A stretch of DNA of 64,000 nucleotides from Acanthopleura granulata (taxonomy: Eukaryota; Mollusca; Polyplacophora; Chitonida; Chitonidae): assembly GCA_016165875.1 (NCBI GenBank), contig JABBOT010000003.1:34075360-34139359 (forward strand). The letters are read 5' to 3'. Shown here piece by piece: positions 50,712 through 62,785 of the stretch. The position numbers and the translations under genes were made by a program. How positions within the stretch are numbered: position 1 is the stretch's first letter; every line of letters begins with the position of its first letter. The notes beneath the pieces are model-generated. The model was not told the origin of the DNA, did no database searches, and saw nothing but the letters and a program-made list of their open reading frames with translations.

Positions 50712-51929
50712 AATTCTGCCTGATTGATTGTTACCATGAAACTGAATACAGTTGGTTTGCGATCAAATATTTGGATTTCATACGAAAGAGCGGAAGTTTT
50801 GTTATGTAACCGGACTCTACATGCTGATACATGTAGTTACGTTAGCATAATACACATTCTTAATTATTTGTAACGTTACAGTTTACCTGTTACATTTATG
50901 TTACTTTTACACCGCTGTGCCTTCTTTACTTCTCACTTTTCTAACTTTACGTTTATTTCAATGACCTTGTATCTGAATTTCGATTTCATGGTGTTCTCGT
51001 GTTTAGGCTTATACATATTCATTTATTTCCGTCCAAAAGCCTTTGTAAATTTAATATTACATTGAATTGAGCGTCCATCGCTAGGGCCGGTATTGAACCA
51101 GAAAACGTGGATTCTGTCGTCAGCAGTCTGATTTGGTTTCCACCCTAAAAAGAATTACTAAAGGAGGAAAACTAGAAGAGGATCACAAAAAAATTTCCAT
51201 CATTACATAGTTTTGGGTATGGAAGGTAGCTAAGTATGGCGGCTGATCTTCTCGACCTCGCTGAGGGCGCGGATTTAGCCAGGCGCTGTGACCTTCTCAT
51301 CCTCGGAAGGGTTGCGATGGTCGCGATTTTGTTATAACCGCACGTATCGTTCAGTGGCGTCTCACTGTGGCTCCAAGGGCATTACGATAAGGGACAATAC
51401 TGATGCACTGTGCTACATATATTGTATTACTATTTCAGATTCCTCTGTGTCACTGTTTCCGAACACATTTAAGGAGGAAATCGACAAGGTGGACAAATCC
51501 ATATGGACATATGAGCATATTTTGATTTTCTAACTCCAAAACCAACCATCTGGCAGAATATTCGACGACAGACATATCAGTAGTCAGGAGAGGAAGTAGA
51601 TACCCCAGTGCACTATGTGTGGTCACTATCAAACCCTCACTTTGTGCTGATGTGGTTCTCTCACCGGGAAATGGAACAATAGTCCGATGGTACATTGGTG
51701 TGATGATGGCCTTAACCGGCTTCCATACTTGGAAGCGTGCAAGACAGCTGTGTTGACAAAACAGAAGGCGACATGTGTCAAAGTGCCCTGTGTCTTGAGG
51801 CTGGTTTTGTCGGGAAGGAAATGAATATAGAAACATGTGTGCATTGATGTGTTTAAAATGACATAAATAAATAATATTGCCTGTTCAGGTTCTAGAAATA
51901 TTCAAGGGGCATTTTCCATCATTGTTAGG
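50712..51929. other. 3' flank of gene 2 with no recognised feature
   Basis: Partly similar to the start of the gene 1 3' flank. The minus-strand open frame at 51450..51836 (128 codons) has no motif I recognise. Confidence 0.4.
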
Positions 51930-52265
51930 TAAGGCGTCGAAACCGACATTCGTATACAAGTCGTCAACCAAAATGGACGTTCGGGGTAAATAATCGCAAG
52001 GTCAGTTCCAAAAACGACAAATAACACAAACCACCAAAGACACTAAGAAAATATATAATATATTAAAATTAGGAGAAGTCAACAAATTTCATTGATGACA
52101 AAAATACGCAACGAATGTTCTAGGTGGTTGAATAAAATCAGTTTCCAAATCGTGTACCATTTAGTATATATGGTGTGGATAATCAAATGTGTATACATCT
52201 TTCACAGAATTTGTTGTATACGTGTTGTTTACAGCTAGCAAATCGACAATATACGGTTTTTTAAA
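51930..52265 (-). mobile_element. Penelope-like element 3' fragment
   Basis: It shares GAAACCGACATTCGTATACA, TTCCAAAAACGACAAATA, AATGTTCTAGG and TCCAAATCGTGTACCAT with 43560-43830. Its minus-strand end (about 52190-52260) gives LLAVNNTYTTNSVKDVY, part of the RT. A deletion joins the RT piece to the 3' region. Confidence 0.72.
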
Positions 52266-53104
52266 CATGTAATTTGACTTATCAGATAGGCAGTGGTATA
52301 ATATACATATGACGTGATGAGATTAAATAGTAACGGGAGTAATTTTTTTGCACTTAATCCATGTTATCACTTTTCTTAAGGATTCTTTTATTTTTAAGAA
52401 GGTTTTCAGTTTTACTTCTGGGTTTCTGACGAATTTTCCCACATGTCACCTACAGATTTGGATGCCAACTTAGTCATTGTGGATCTTCGTATTTTACCCT
52501 GCTTCACCATTCGCTATGAAATGACACATGTCCGTATAAAAAGACTGACACTAGAAGGCAGTAAGTTTTCTGGTCTTGGCACTATCATCCTAACTGTATA
52601 TATTCGGGAAAACATTTAGGAACATTAATAAAGTTGGAAGTGTACGGCTTTATGCCATTGAGAATGCTTATTTGTCAATGTATCTGGCATGTAGGAGCGA
52701 CTACCGACATCTGGAAGCAAAATGTATTTCGCTCATTTACTTTATAGATTTCCATTCCTTTAATTGCTTAATGGTGGAGGTTGAATTGCTAATTATATCC
52801 ACTCGCGATCTTAGGCATGGGCCGCTTTTCATGTGAAAGGGAAGGGTGAGGACAGACAACCTTTCGTGCCTTCCGTGGTGGTTGAGTTTGAAAAGCGACC
52901 TGCATATCCACTAACCCGCCTGTATAAACAGGCTAATAATGCTTCAGTGACCTAGTTTTTGTCTATCCAAGAACACTGTAGTCTATCTGCTGAAAGGTGT
53001 GTATAAGCTTTCATGTGTATAGGTACAGGTATGAGTGTATGTGTGTGAGGACACCTGCTTGAAACCTGTTTAGGCTGCATGCAGATTTTTGCAGGATAAG
53101 CGTT
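52266..53104. other. Spacer with no recognised feature
   Basis: Unique-looking AT-rich sequence upstream of segmental duplicate B. Confidence 0.4.
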
Positions 53105-54638
53105 TTTCTTTTCATCCTGCCACAAACAGGATTATGGGTCTAAAATACAGAATCATATGATTCACGGGCAACACATAAAACAAATAACATTTAAAGCACG
53201 CATCATTTACAAGGCCATTCGCTGATTCAAAATATGGTATTCATTACTTTTTTGTATTTGTATACAGTGATTCAAATGGAAATAAAGATTAAGGTACAAA
53301 AGCGGGCATTTTGGGAGATACTAAACTGGGTGAAACACAGTGACGTCAGTAATCGTGTATATGTAAACAACCAGAGAGTTCCTGGTTGATTGTTACAATG
53401 ACATGGAACACATTCCGTTTACAAAGAAGTCATTCCATATCAAATGTCGAAAGCTTTGTTATATAGACGGATCCTCCATCATCGTGCGTGTAACTACATC
53501 TAATTTAACGTTCTCAAAGTTTATTGTTACATATATTATGTTACTTTCAAGCCGCTGCGAATTCTTGAATTCTCACTGTTCTCACTTTTGTTATTGATTT
53601 TGCTGTATTTGAATATGTATTATATAATTATCAGTATGGAATAAACCTTATTCAAAAACTGTTTATTCTCGGTTATTCAAACATGGCGGCTATAAATATT
53701 GTTTTAGGGGATATGTACATGTTGACAGCAAAACAGACTGTTGTCGAATTTATATCCAGTTAGCCGTACGCGGGTCCGACAGTAGCCCGCTGGTGGTCGT
53801 GGGTTTCCCCCGTTCTCTGCCTGTTTTCCCCCTACCATAATGATGGCTGCCGTAGTATAAGTGAAACACTCATGAGTATGGCGTAAAACACCAATCAAAT
53901 AAATAAATAAATAAATATATCGAGTTAGTGTGCACGTAAAAATTTCTTGGCTTATTATGGCTAAAACAAGAGAGATCCGAGAATGATGCATTTTTGTGAC
54001 AATTGCAGATGAATGTTTGATTTTCAGATCTAGAACAATGTAAACGCGAATTATAATTATTTTGTGAATTCGGGAACGCTTACGCTATCATGACCCTTTC
54101 GGGTGTATAGGAGTGTATCATATATTTATTTACGTCGGTAATGTCCAACATACTACATTCAAGTGGCAAACTCCTTGCAAATCAGGTCCAGGCCACGTCC
54201 ATGTACCAAACAATAACACATAGATGGAGCCAGGCATGGAATTGACGCAAAATTTCAGCAACGTTAATTGCACTTAGCACATTTTGATATAAGAACGAAA
54301 CAGCCGTCAGTGACTGGGTGAGTGTATTTCTTGTTCCCACGCCCACAAACAAGCCTGGACGTCAAATATACAGAATGGTCTGACTGATCCACATATGAAG
54401 AGTTTAGTGAAAAATAAGTCGTGACTATTTCACAATGTCTGTGACATGTGTCTGACAGGGAATTTTACTTCCCTATCTACAGCACGAGGCTTTTTGTTTC
54501 GGTTCGGATCCGAAGATTTCACAGACGTTATGTACGCCGTCTACATCACAGCGCCGGGATCATAATCCCTGTAAGTCTAAGTAATAAACATATAACCGTG
54601 GATATTTTTCAATGGATCAATTTCCCGGAACAAACAAA
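53105..54638. repeat. Segmental duplicate, copy B (before gene 3)
   Basis: Counterpart of 42900..45405 without the Penelope-like insertion. It contains an uninterrupted join at about 53655-53665, its own SINE at 53764..53918, and the shared 5' flank leading to the exon 1 copy at 54639. Confidence 0.8.
53764..53918 (+). mobile_element. SINE 3' fragment with target duplication
   Basis: It runs from CCGTACGCGGGTCCGACAG to the AAATAAATAAAT tail. It is flanked by ATATCCAGTTAG and ATATCGAGTTAG. The duplicate at about 44640-44660 lacks the SINE, so it inserted after the duplication. Confidence 0.82.
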
Positions 54639-54678
54639 ATGAAAAGTTTTATACCAGTGTGTGACTGCATGGGGCAAG
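54639..54678 (+). CDS. Receptor paralogue gene 3, exon 1 (signal peptide), partial
   Basis: Encodes MKSFIPVCDCMGQ plus one base followed by GTATAA, in the same setting as exons 265..304 and 45406..45445. The hydrophobic core is weaker (P and D replace L and V), so secretion may be impaired. No later exon is seen up to 64000. In gene 1 the second exon is 12 kb away, so the rest may lie outside the window, or this copy may be a relic. Confidence 0.6.
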
Positions 54679-55345
54679 GTATAACGATTATTTCTTTACT
54701 TGAAATATTTCTTTAAAAAATTGCTACTTCTGTTTAAACCATGGAACTAGGGGTGCTGTATGTTGTTATTTTTTAAACAATTATATGAACAGGTAAAATA
54801 AAACCCTACCTGAGGTAAATTCTTAAGTGGTCGGATTTCACCCTTAAGGTGTGACCATTTGCCACAATGTAAAACGCCAATCAAATAAATAAATAAATAC
54901 ACCTTGACATTTTGTGGGCTGTCGGTAAATAAAGCATTACAGTTCACCAATGTCTGTTACATCATTTAAATTAGTCGCGCAATATTTCTTCCATTTACGT
55001 GTACATGTTCATCAGAATTTGATGAAACGAGACCTCAATCTTCATCATAATCAAGAAATCAGTAGTCCTACGCATGCACACCTCAGCACAATCGAGTCAT
55101 GTTCACACACTGCCTTACAAGGAGACCATATCAGCAGCGATGTTGTACACCCCTTGGGGACGGTATTTCGTGGCTCCAGACCTATGCAGGTAGCTCTTTG
55201 TTCCAAATGAGATTTACTGGCAGCTTTAAACACCTCATACCCAAACACACGTGAAGAGAATTTTCTAAGGTACTTGAGAGTGATCTCCCTTCGTTGAGGT
55301 CGTCTCCTGCCACATAAGCACATGCGTTACCCAGCCCAGCCAGTA
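54679..55345. other. Region after gene 3 exon 1: SINE tail only
   Basis: A small SINE end (AAAACGCCAATCAAATAAAT and tail) lies at about 54866..54901. Open frames on both strands at 54950-55323 overlap and have no recognised motif. Confidence 0.45.
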
Positions 55346-55373
55346 TATATTGGCTATATATATAGCCAATATA
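55346..55373. repeat. Perfect 28-bp palindrome
   Basis: The arms TATATTGGCTATAT and ATATAGCCAATATA are exact reverse complements with no loop. Function unknown. Confidence 0.95.
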
Positions 55374-55466
55374 ACCTTGTTGCGATAGTTATCAGACAGT
55401 TAAGCTGATGGTAAAGAAAAAAACAATAACTACATGTATCACATAATTATATCAGTATTAACAATG

Positions 55467-55535
55467 GCTCCTCTCACCACAATGCTGGCCGCCGTTATGT
55501 AGGTGAAATATCCTTGAGTACGGAATACAACTCAA
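55467..55535 (+). mobile_element. SINE 3' fragment
   Basis: CTCACCACAATGCTGGCCGC, then GTGAAATATCCTTGAGTACG and the start of the CAAC end. Head and tail are missing. Confidence 0.7.
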
Positions 55536-56214
55536 ATGCGGACAGTTGTTTGGGTCAGTTCTGAAAACCAGTACCGCCGTCAAGTATTCAGGGTGGTGAT
55601 ACTGTGTACATATTTTCTTCTCTGTATATTTGGTGTACTTTGGAACTAAATATGCAATGAGTTTTCACCTGAAGTGGGAGCATCAAGAAGTATTATAAAA
55701 CAAAAAGATTTGTGAGCCAGACAAATGTTATCTATGAAATGAAAATGGACACACATACTTCTTTCGAAAATAAAATTGCTTTATTATCAGAAGAGTACTT
55801 AAAAACAAATGTTAAAATATCAAAAAAAAAAGAATTCTGGTTGTAATACAGAGGCATAAGCTAACTCACTAGTTTCAATGAAATATATGAACCGAAACCT
55901 ATGGAACCTAGAACAGTGGTTAAGGACAATCTCCAGATAATATACAAATTATTATTATCATAAGTATATCCATACCTTTTTTACCAAACAAATGGTCTAC
56001 AGGTGTTTTTCTACAAGTTACTATGGTATATGGCACGCTCGTGCTCTACAATACCGAACGACAAGGTAGCAGTAAATCCAAGTATTAATACATCCGTATG
56101 CACGAGTTGTCACATACAGGGATCAATGGAAAGCAAGGAAATCTGTCACTCTTTTACACAAGTTGGTAAATTATGCAGTCTACATATATATGTATGGCCA
56201 GCCCAACTGGAACT

Positions 56215-59200
56215 TAACGTGTAATAGTAAGCGATGTGTATAAATCACAATTCAGGCAAGCGGTTATACGATATGCAAAATTATAAAAAAAAGTTATATA
56301 TAAAAAAAAAGTTATTATAAAACAGCCAATAACATTTTGAAAAGGTAAAAAACATCTTCTGACAGTGAATATCATGAATTTTTGTTTCATTCTGTTATTC
56401 CCTTTACGTTCTGAGTGCATGTTGAAACAAAATTATTCATGCAAAGAATTTTACTGAATTGACCTTTGGAGTCCCTTTCAAAGCAAACGACTTCCAAAAT
56501 TTACCGTGGGAAGAATTTTTAGACGAAACTTCAGATATTTGTGCACCATTATTGATATATTTAATCTTCCGACAATATATGCGAAAATTGGCAAATTGTG
56601 AAGCAAAAAGCCTTGGTCATTTATCGATAAATAGTATACAGCATGCATGGTATGTTATTTAAAAATCCGTAATGCTTATTTATATATCAATTCTAATTTC
56701 TCATTGCATCCTTTCCTGAAACCATTGCATAATTACCATTCGTTCTTCTAAGGCCGAATGTTGTTTCAAAAATATCAAAAAGAAAAAATGACCGAACATA
56801 TCCTTAAAAACTCTTAAGTTTTGAAAAACCCTAAAACATCGAAAAGGGTAGAATAAAAGAATAAAATATGTAATATAAAAAGATATCTGTGGCATAAAAA
56901 TAGAGCAAATATCAACGTCAGAGACGGTTATACATCATACATTGTGCATATATCAAATTCCATGCAAACGTATAAATTAGTGTGTTTATAGAGATTGTCA
57001 TCACTTATTAAAATACCCATTTACAGATGGTATGTTAAACGTTTATGTACATGTGCCTTAAGGTGTGGCTGTTGTTACAATTATATTTGGCATATAGATT
57101 TGACACGGACCACAAGACTGCTCAGTATAACCTATGGCTAGGGAAACAAAACGGATCATGCAGTCCGTGTACTATATCCGACAGTTACACATATATCAGC
57201 TTTCAAAAATAGCTAATAATTACAAACTAGGAGACACAAGTTGTTCTAGGAAAAACAAGGCAAAATATGATAAGCAAAATATAGTCTAACACAAGCATCA
57301 AATATTTCATAGAAATATATGTTTACAGTGTTATAGCAATATGCACATATGTTTAGAAAAAATGTCCCCTTTGACAATTCTGTATATTTAAACAACTTTT
57401 CCTGCAACATTGTTTTCAAGCTGCAATCTATGAGCTTCTCTTGATATATCTAAAATTGTTTAGTCTCATGCCGATCCTTTATTTTAACTGGTCCGATCGT
57501 ATTCTTGTTTACACTTTTTGAGACTTGAATTGTACTCTTTTAATGATTGGTGTGTTCCTATTCCTGATTTTTGACTGGTACTAAGGTTTCACCTCTTCAA
57601 ATGTTATCGCACTGGCTGAGAGCAGGAGGTACTTCCGACCAAGTTAATCACATGTCACTGTAGCGATCAGTTATTAGATCTGGCTTATTCAAAACATCCC
57701 TCAGTCCATTTCTGTAACAAGTTCTTAAGATCTTTTACTGTCAATTTTTACGGATCCCAAAATATATAGTCAACATGTTCGTAAAACTCCAGGATTCGTA
57801 AGGTATCAGGGCCAAATAACTCAACAATGTAATAAACACGTTTTCTCATATCATGATTGAAACTATTCCTTTGTTGGCACATATACCTGTAAGATTTTGC
57901 GCTTAAAGAACAGAACCTTCGTTTGCTGGTCGATTAGCCTGTATGTTTGTCTCTGTTCCTTCCTTTACTGTATGAATGCATGTTGGCAAAAAATTATTGA
58001 TGGAAGTGTGTGCAAAGAATTTTAACAAATTAGCATTTGTGGTCCTTTTCAAAGCAAACAACTTGATATATTTATCGTAGCAAGAATTTTTCAAAGAAGC
58101 TTAAGATATTTGTGCACCACTATTTCAATATTCACTCTGCAGACAGGACATCCCAATGTTAGCAAATTACGAAGGCGTAGTGGTCAGTCATTTATATATA
58201 CATTACATATTATAGCATACATATAGCATGTTTAGTATTGTATCTCAAATGTCAGTAATGCCTATTAATATGCAAATTTTAATTTCTCGTTGTATCCTTT
58301 TCTGAAATGATTGAATAGTTAACATTTCCCCTTATATGGCGATATTTAGCTTCAAAAAGATCTAAAAGACAAAATTAGCCAACATACCCTTCAAAATGTC
58401 CTAATTTATCTTTTTTAAGCCTCAACAGAAATGTCCTGTCCCATGTAATCGTTTATATTAGTGTGTTTAATATTGTGATCACTTCTTAAATAACCATTTA
58501 TAGACGGTATATTATAGCGATTATATACATGTGCCTTCAGGTGTTGGTAATTGGTACAATTTAAACAAAAAATAAAATGACGGAACCATCAGAAATCATT
58601 TCATTGAAATATAAGTTTACAGTGTTACAAAAATATGTAAATATCTTTTAAAAAATGTTTCTTTCACCAGTGCTCTGTATTTTAATAACTTGTCGGATAA
58701 CATTGTTTTAAATTTCCCATCTAGTATCTTCTCTTTATATACCCAAAACTGTTTAGTCTCTTACCCGTCCAATATCTGAACTGGTCCAATAAAGTTCTTT
58801 TGGTGTATGCCTGCAACGATGATTTTCATTGGCTCTAAGGTTTCCCCTATGAAAAGGGTTATCCCGCTGGCTGGGAGCAGGAGTTACTTCGAACCAAATT
58901 AGTCACATGCAAGTCACAACTGAGATCAGTTATTAGATCGGACCTATTCAAAACAACTCTCAATTCATCGCTGTAATAAGCTCTTAGTTTATTTTACGGC
59001 CAGTTCTTTGAGGACCTCAAAATATATAGTTAACATATTCATGGTAATATTCTATTTATAATATATATAATAATAATATTTATATTTAAAAAGTGGCTAA
59101 CGAATGTAAACTAGGAGTCACAAATCATTCCAGGAAATACCAGGCAAAATAGGGTAAACAAAAATTAAAGTAACAAACATCACAAATGAGTTCAAATGAG

Positions 59201-59640
59201 AAATATATGTTTACAACGTAGAAGTAACATGTGCATATCTTTGGAAAAAGTCTTTGTTTGGACAGTCCTGTGTATTAGAACAACTTATCTTAGATCTGTC
59301 TAGTAGCTTCTTCTTATATATCTAAATATATTTAATCTCATACTCGTCTATTATTTTAATCTGTCCAATTGAATACTTGTTTAAGCTTTTGGAGATGCAA
59401 AATGTACTATTTTAGTGGCTGGTGTATTGAAACATAGATTTTGATTGGTACTAATGTTTGAGCTCTTCAACCACACACGGTTATCTCTCTGGCTGGGAGA
59501 AGGAGTTAGGCCCGAACAAGTTGCATGTCGGTACTGGGATCGGTTATTAGATTTCACTCAAGTCAAATTTAAAGTGCTTGGCAACTTTCAGTTCCACTGC
59601 TTTACGGAGTCCAAATTGAATAGCCCCCATATTTATGGTG
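56215..59640. repeat. Noncoding sequence in about three tandem diverged copies
   Basis: Copy I about 56400-57830, copy II about 57970-59040, copy III (partial) about 59090-59640. Shared blocks include TTCAAAGCAAACGACTT / TTCAAAGCAAACAACTT, AGATATTTGTGCACCA, AATATATGTTTACA, CACTGGCTGAGAGCAGGAGG / CGCTGGCTGGGAGCAGGAGT, and GATCAGTTATTAGATC. It is AT-rich with no open frame. It may be tandem copies of a long 3' end or of an unknown element. Confidence 0.7.
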
Positions 59641-59686
59641 TAACATTCCTGCGGCTTAGAACGAAATAAGGCCAAATTACTACACA

Positions 59687-59714
59687 ATAATCAGGCCAAA
59701 TTTGGCCTGATTAT
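59687..59714. repeat. Perfect 28-bp palindrome
   Basis: ATAATCAGGCCAAA pairs exactly with TTTGGCCTGATTAT, centred between 59700 and 59701. It lies about 130 bases beyond the end of the minus-strand exon pair. It could act as a hairpin in RNA, but this is only a possibility. Confidence 0.95.
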
Positions 59715-59845
59715 AAGGGGAAATACTAGTATGGTGTTATATGCGTGAGTATAATGATTTTTGCTTCAAACCCGAAAGTTTCCCTTGGCCTAAACAACAG
59801 AGCTAACGGTTGGTTGGTGTATTATTTTATTTCAGTTTAGGAACT

Positions 59846-60010
59846 CTACTGCTGACCATCGCGTTCATCAGCTGTGTCAGTCTGGACTGGTGGTCCCACC
59901 TCACCAAAGGCAATGCTGGCGTAGGTCGTCGGGTTTTTGGCAGGGTGTATGATGGGCTTAGCGCCCGTGAAGTCCACGTCCGTGTAAGCCCGCGCGTGAG
60001 GACCTGCCAT
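59846..60010 (-). CDS. Unidentified minus-strand gene, downstream exon
   Basis: On the minus strand an excellent acceptor (TCTATTTTTCCAG) precedes ATGGCAGGTCC. The frame reads MAGPHARAYTDVDFTGAKPI, then PAKNPTTYASIAFG, and can either run to TAG at 59846..59848 or stop at a donor TTTG/GTGAGG at 59905. Composition looks like real protein. It joins in phase 0 to the exon at 60364. I do not recognise the family. An overlapping plus frame with a hydrophobic stretch is likely its shadow. Confidence 0.45.
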   Translation of the reverse strand: MAGPHARAYTDVDFTGAKPIIHPAKNPTTYASIAFGEVGPPVQTDTADERDGQQ

Positions 60011-60363
60011 CTGGAAAAATAGATATGTACCAAACAATAATGATTAAAATATTGACTGATCAATCGTGGATATCTCAGATGATAGCCCATAAAAGGGATC
60101 GTTTGACTATCAAGTCCTCCCGTTCGAACTGTATCTTCATAAAATTTTACATTCTGACCTGGGACGTTAGTTTATCTTTTCTATAACCCGGTACATCTTT
60201 TGGCACGGCCATAAGCTATTCTAGTCGCATTTCAGTGTCAGGTAAATTCAACTATATAGTTAAAGGCTTTATACTAATGTAGTGTATTTGGCCTTGGGCC
60301 GTTTTCTTCATTGTCACTCCTCTTTTTCTTCGTATGTATGAATGCTTAGGTTTTACATCTTAC

Positions 60364-60651
60364 TTCAGATAACGACTTTCCATATCGGCCAGGTGCCTTT
60401 ATAGATGCTGGTTCCTTCCCCAGAATCACGGTGAACCCGCTTACCAAATCCATCAGTTTTCTCCCTGAACGCATACGTGCCACAGATCCGGTGTGCATGA
60501 ACACACCTTCTCGGCGCAGCCAGGATTCCAGCCCCTCGCGCATTTTGGTAATCCAGAAGTCTCGGCAACGTGCTGAATTTGACGTAGACGTTTTATAACC
60601 TACCCATTCTGAGAACTGGACCCCGTATTTGATTTGCTCTCCAGAGTTACA
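60364..60651 (-). CDS. Unidentified minus-strand gene, upstream exon
   Basis: Open from just after a TAA at 60652..60654 down to a donor GAA/GTAAGA at 60364. Readable parts include EQIKYGVQFSEWVGYKTSTS, FWITKMREGLESWLRREGVF and GRKLMDLVSGFTVILGKEP. The 5' boundary is unclear. The frame above the TAA is also open (about 56 codons from an ATG), so this may be a gene broken by one stop. The family is not recognised. A diverged inverted copy lies next to it at 60700..60935. Confidence 0.4.
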
Positions 60652-60699
60652 TTATGCGCTACATTGACGAAAACAGTAAAATGTCCACGGCAAGAGAGA

Positions 60700-60935
60700 C
60701 CGTAAATTAGTGGTGTAGATTACTTTTGGATTATCGAACTGCTCGAGGGACAAGTTAGGACGTGAACTCCTGGTTGGGCTGAACAGGTACGTTGAGGAAT
60801 GTCCGCAGACCGGATTTATCATACGGGGAAGGGGAAGAAACTGATGGACACCAGCAGGTTCTCGGTGATAATTGGGGCGTGTGGATGGGGAAGGTCCAGC
60901 GTCTATAACGGCACCAGTTCAATAATATAGAAAGT
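60700..60935 (+). pseudogene. Inverted degenerate copy of the 60364..60651 exon
   Basis: The plus strand reads DYFWIIELLEGQ, then after a frame change QTGFIIRG, then KKLMDTSRFSVIIG, matching FWITKMREGL, HTGSVARM and RKLMDLVSGFTVILG of the minus-strand exon. TGA and frame shifts break it, so it looks like a dead inverted duplicate. Confidence 0.45.
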
Positions 60936-61004
60936 CATTATGGATGCAAAGATTATTTGTAGGGTACGCACCGTAGAGCTGCGCTAAGACTACACAACCA
61001 GTCT

Positions 61005-61245
61005 CCATGTCCCGCGTAGCGCAAGGATCAAGGAGTATCTCATCAATGCGGTCGTTGTGAGTTCAAGCCCAGCACATGCTGGCTTTCTCCCCGGCCGCAC
61101 GTGAGATGGCCTGTCCCCAACCTGCTGATGGTCGTGGGTTTTCCCCGGTCTGTGCCCGGTTTGCTCCCACCATAATGTTGGCCATCGTTGTATAAGTGAA
61201 ATGTTCGTGAGTACGGCTTAAAACAAGAAATCAAATAAATAAATC
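61005..61245 (+). mobile_element. tRNA-derived SINE, nearly complete
   Basis: It lacks only the first bases. It has the B-box GTGAGTTCAAGCCC, GGCCGCACGTGAGATGG, GGTCGTGGGTTTTCCCCGG and the tail AGAAATCAAATAAATAAAT. Confidence 0.87.
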
Positions 61246-62664
61246 ACACTGCACAGGAATCTGCCAATCTCGGAAAGTCAAATTTGCGTTCATACTACAA
61301 GTTGTTGTGTTTATACTATTTATTGATTTTAAGGTCTAACTTGATTCTCCGATAGGTGACGCATGCATATTAAAATAACCCGGGTTGAAGTCGACCGGGT
61401 TTGTTTACCCCTCCTTTTTGATGTAGTTTGAACATTTAACCCGAGTCTGACCCAGGAGTAAATTTCGTAGTGTAACGCGGCCATCACCATGTTTAAAATG
61501 ACCGACGGTGCATGTTCTAAGTTGAGATTCTCAAAACGGAGGGACAATGTTATGTTTATTACTGTAAAGTTTTCCTCCTAACACCTACTACCACACTGGA
61601 AATTGACCTGCACCATCGACAACTATGAAACGCAGCCATTCTGTGTGGGATTTGACGCAAGTCTTCAAAGCTCAGAACCTGTCAGGGTTGTGGTTAAAAC
61701 TTAAGTATATGCGTAAATTTATAACATGAAATCATCTAGACACTTCCTCCCGTCATAACATTTTGGTATGGAAACAATTTGCAGTGTTGCTCACACCTGT
61801 ACTATTTATTATTAAAACACAGAGAATTAAAACAGTGTCCTGTCTCTATGTTATTACATGTTACATAGACAATCAACTCAGGAAATTTACATGACGGTTT
61901 GTAAACAGCTGATATATCACAGCTCGCTGACTGGCCAATATTTGATAAGTTTAAAAGCATGGGCACCTTCAGACCCCCATCGGCAGCAAAATACTCCACA
62001 CTTCAAACGAAGAGAATTCAGCAAAGATTTCATACGAATTCAAACAGGTTTTCGCCGTCAAAAGGGTATTTTGCAACCTTTGAACAGTGCCTCAGTCTTG
62101 AGCAGTCCTTTACTTTAACAAAGCAATAATATCTTGAATAAGCATATGAGATGGACAATTACTTGACCGGGTCTGCTGGATTGTTCCAGATGGTTAACAT
62201 CCCCGGAGTTAGAATGCATCACCTCATCCCCACCAAAAGCCGCGTTAGCATAGGTGTCCACGGGTCTGTGTCCTGTGTATACACAGAGTCACAGAAACAT
62301 GTAAACTAGACGAAACTGCTTTTACATATTCAAGACATTAACAAATCTTCAACATACAAACTTGCCTTGTTTGGTGGGTCTCACTTTCAACCTCGTAGTA
62401 TTTTCCATTAAAAAATGAACAGCTTCTACATTTTTATTCCTGATAAATTATGGCCGTCAATGGGTGAATTACATGGACATGGATCCAATTAAAACTGATC
62501 AAACTGTTTCAACTCTTCATCTGCCTCAGTTAGCCTTCTCATCTATAAATACTAGTAGTAGGTTGCAGTTATATATTTTTTAGGCTTTGTTGTGAATGTT
62601 TCTTGCAGTGAATATCAACTTTTGTAACACACATGATTTTTAAATTCCATAGTGAACTGTCATA
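61246..62664. other. No gene recognised
   Basis: Unique-looking sequence. A small inverted motif, AACCCGGGTTGAAGTCGACC / GGGTTTG, lies near 61378. Nothing else is supported. Confidence 0.4.
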
Positions 62665-62785
62665 CGAGGGAAGATTTGCCAGCACCAGAACTGCCGTGGG
62701 TTTGTCCCCACCATAATGCTGGCCGCAGTCGTATAAATGGGATATTACTGAGCAGAGCGTTAAACATCATTCAAACAGATAGAAA
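62665..62785 (+). mobile_element. Diverged SINE fragment
   Basis: GCCGTGGGTTTGTCCCCACC, ATAATGCTGGCCGCAGTCGT, then ATAAATGGGATATTACTGAG and an eroded end. Confidence 0.7.

Noticed and set aside
51450..51836. 128-codon minus-strand open frame
   Set aside because: No recognised domain, signal or splice context, and not conserved in the other duplicated flank.
55051..55323. 90-codon minus-strand open frame
   Set aside because: No motif and an overlapping plus frame of similar length; no support for either.
59810..60022. Plus-strand frame with a hydrophobic N-terminus
   Set aside because: It lies antisense to a minus-strand frame that has a strong acceptor and more protein-like composition. 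Likely a shadow.
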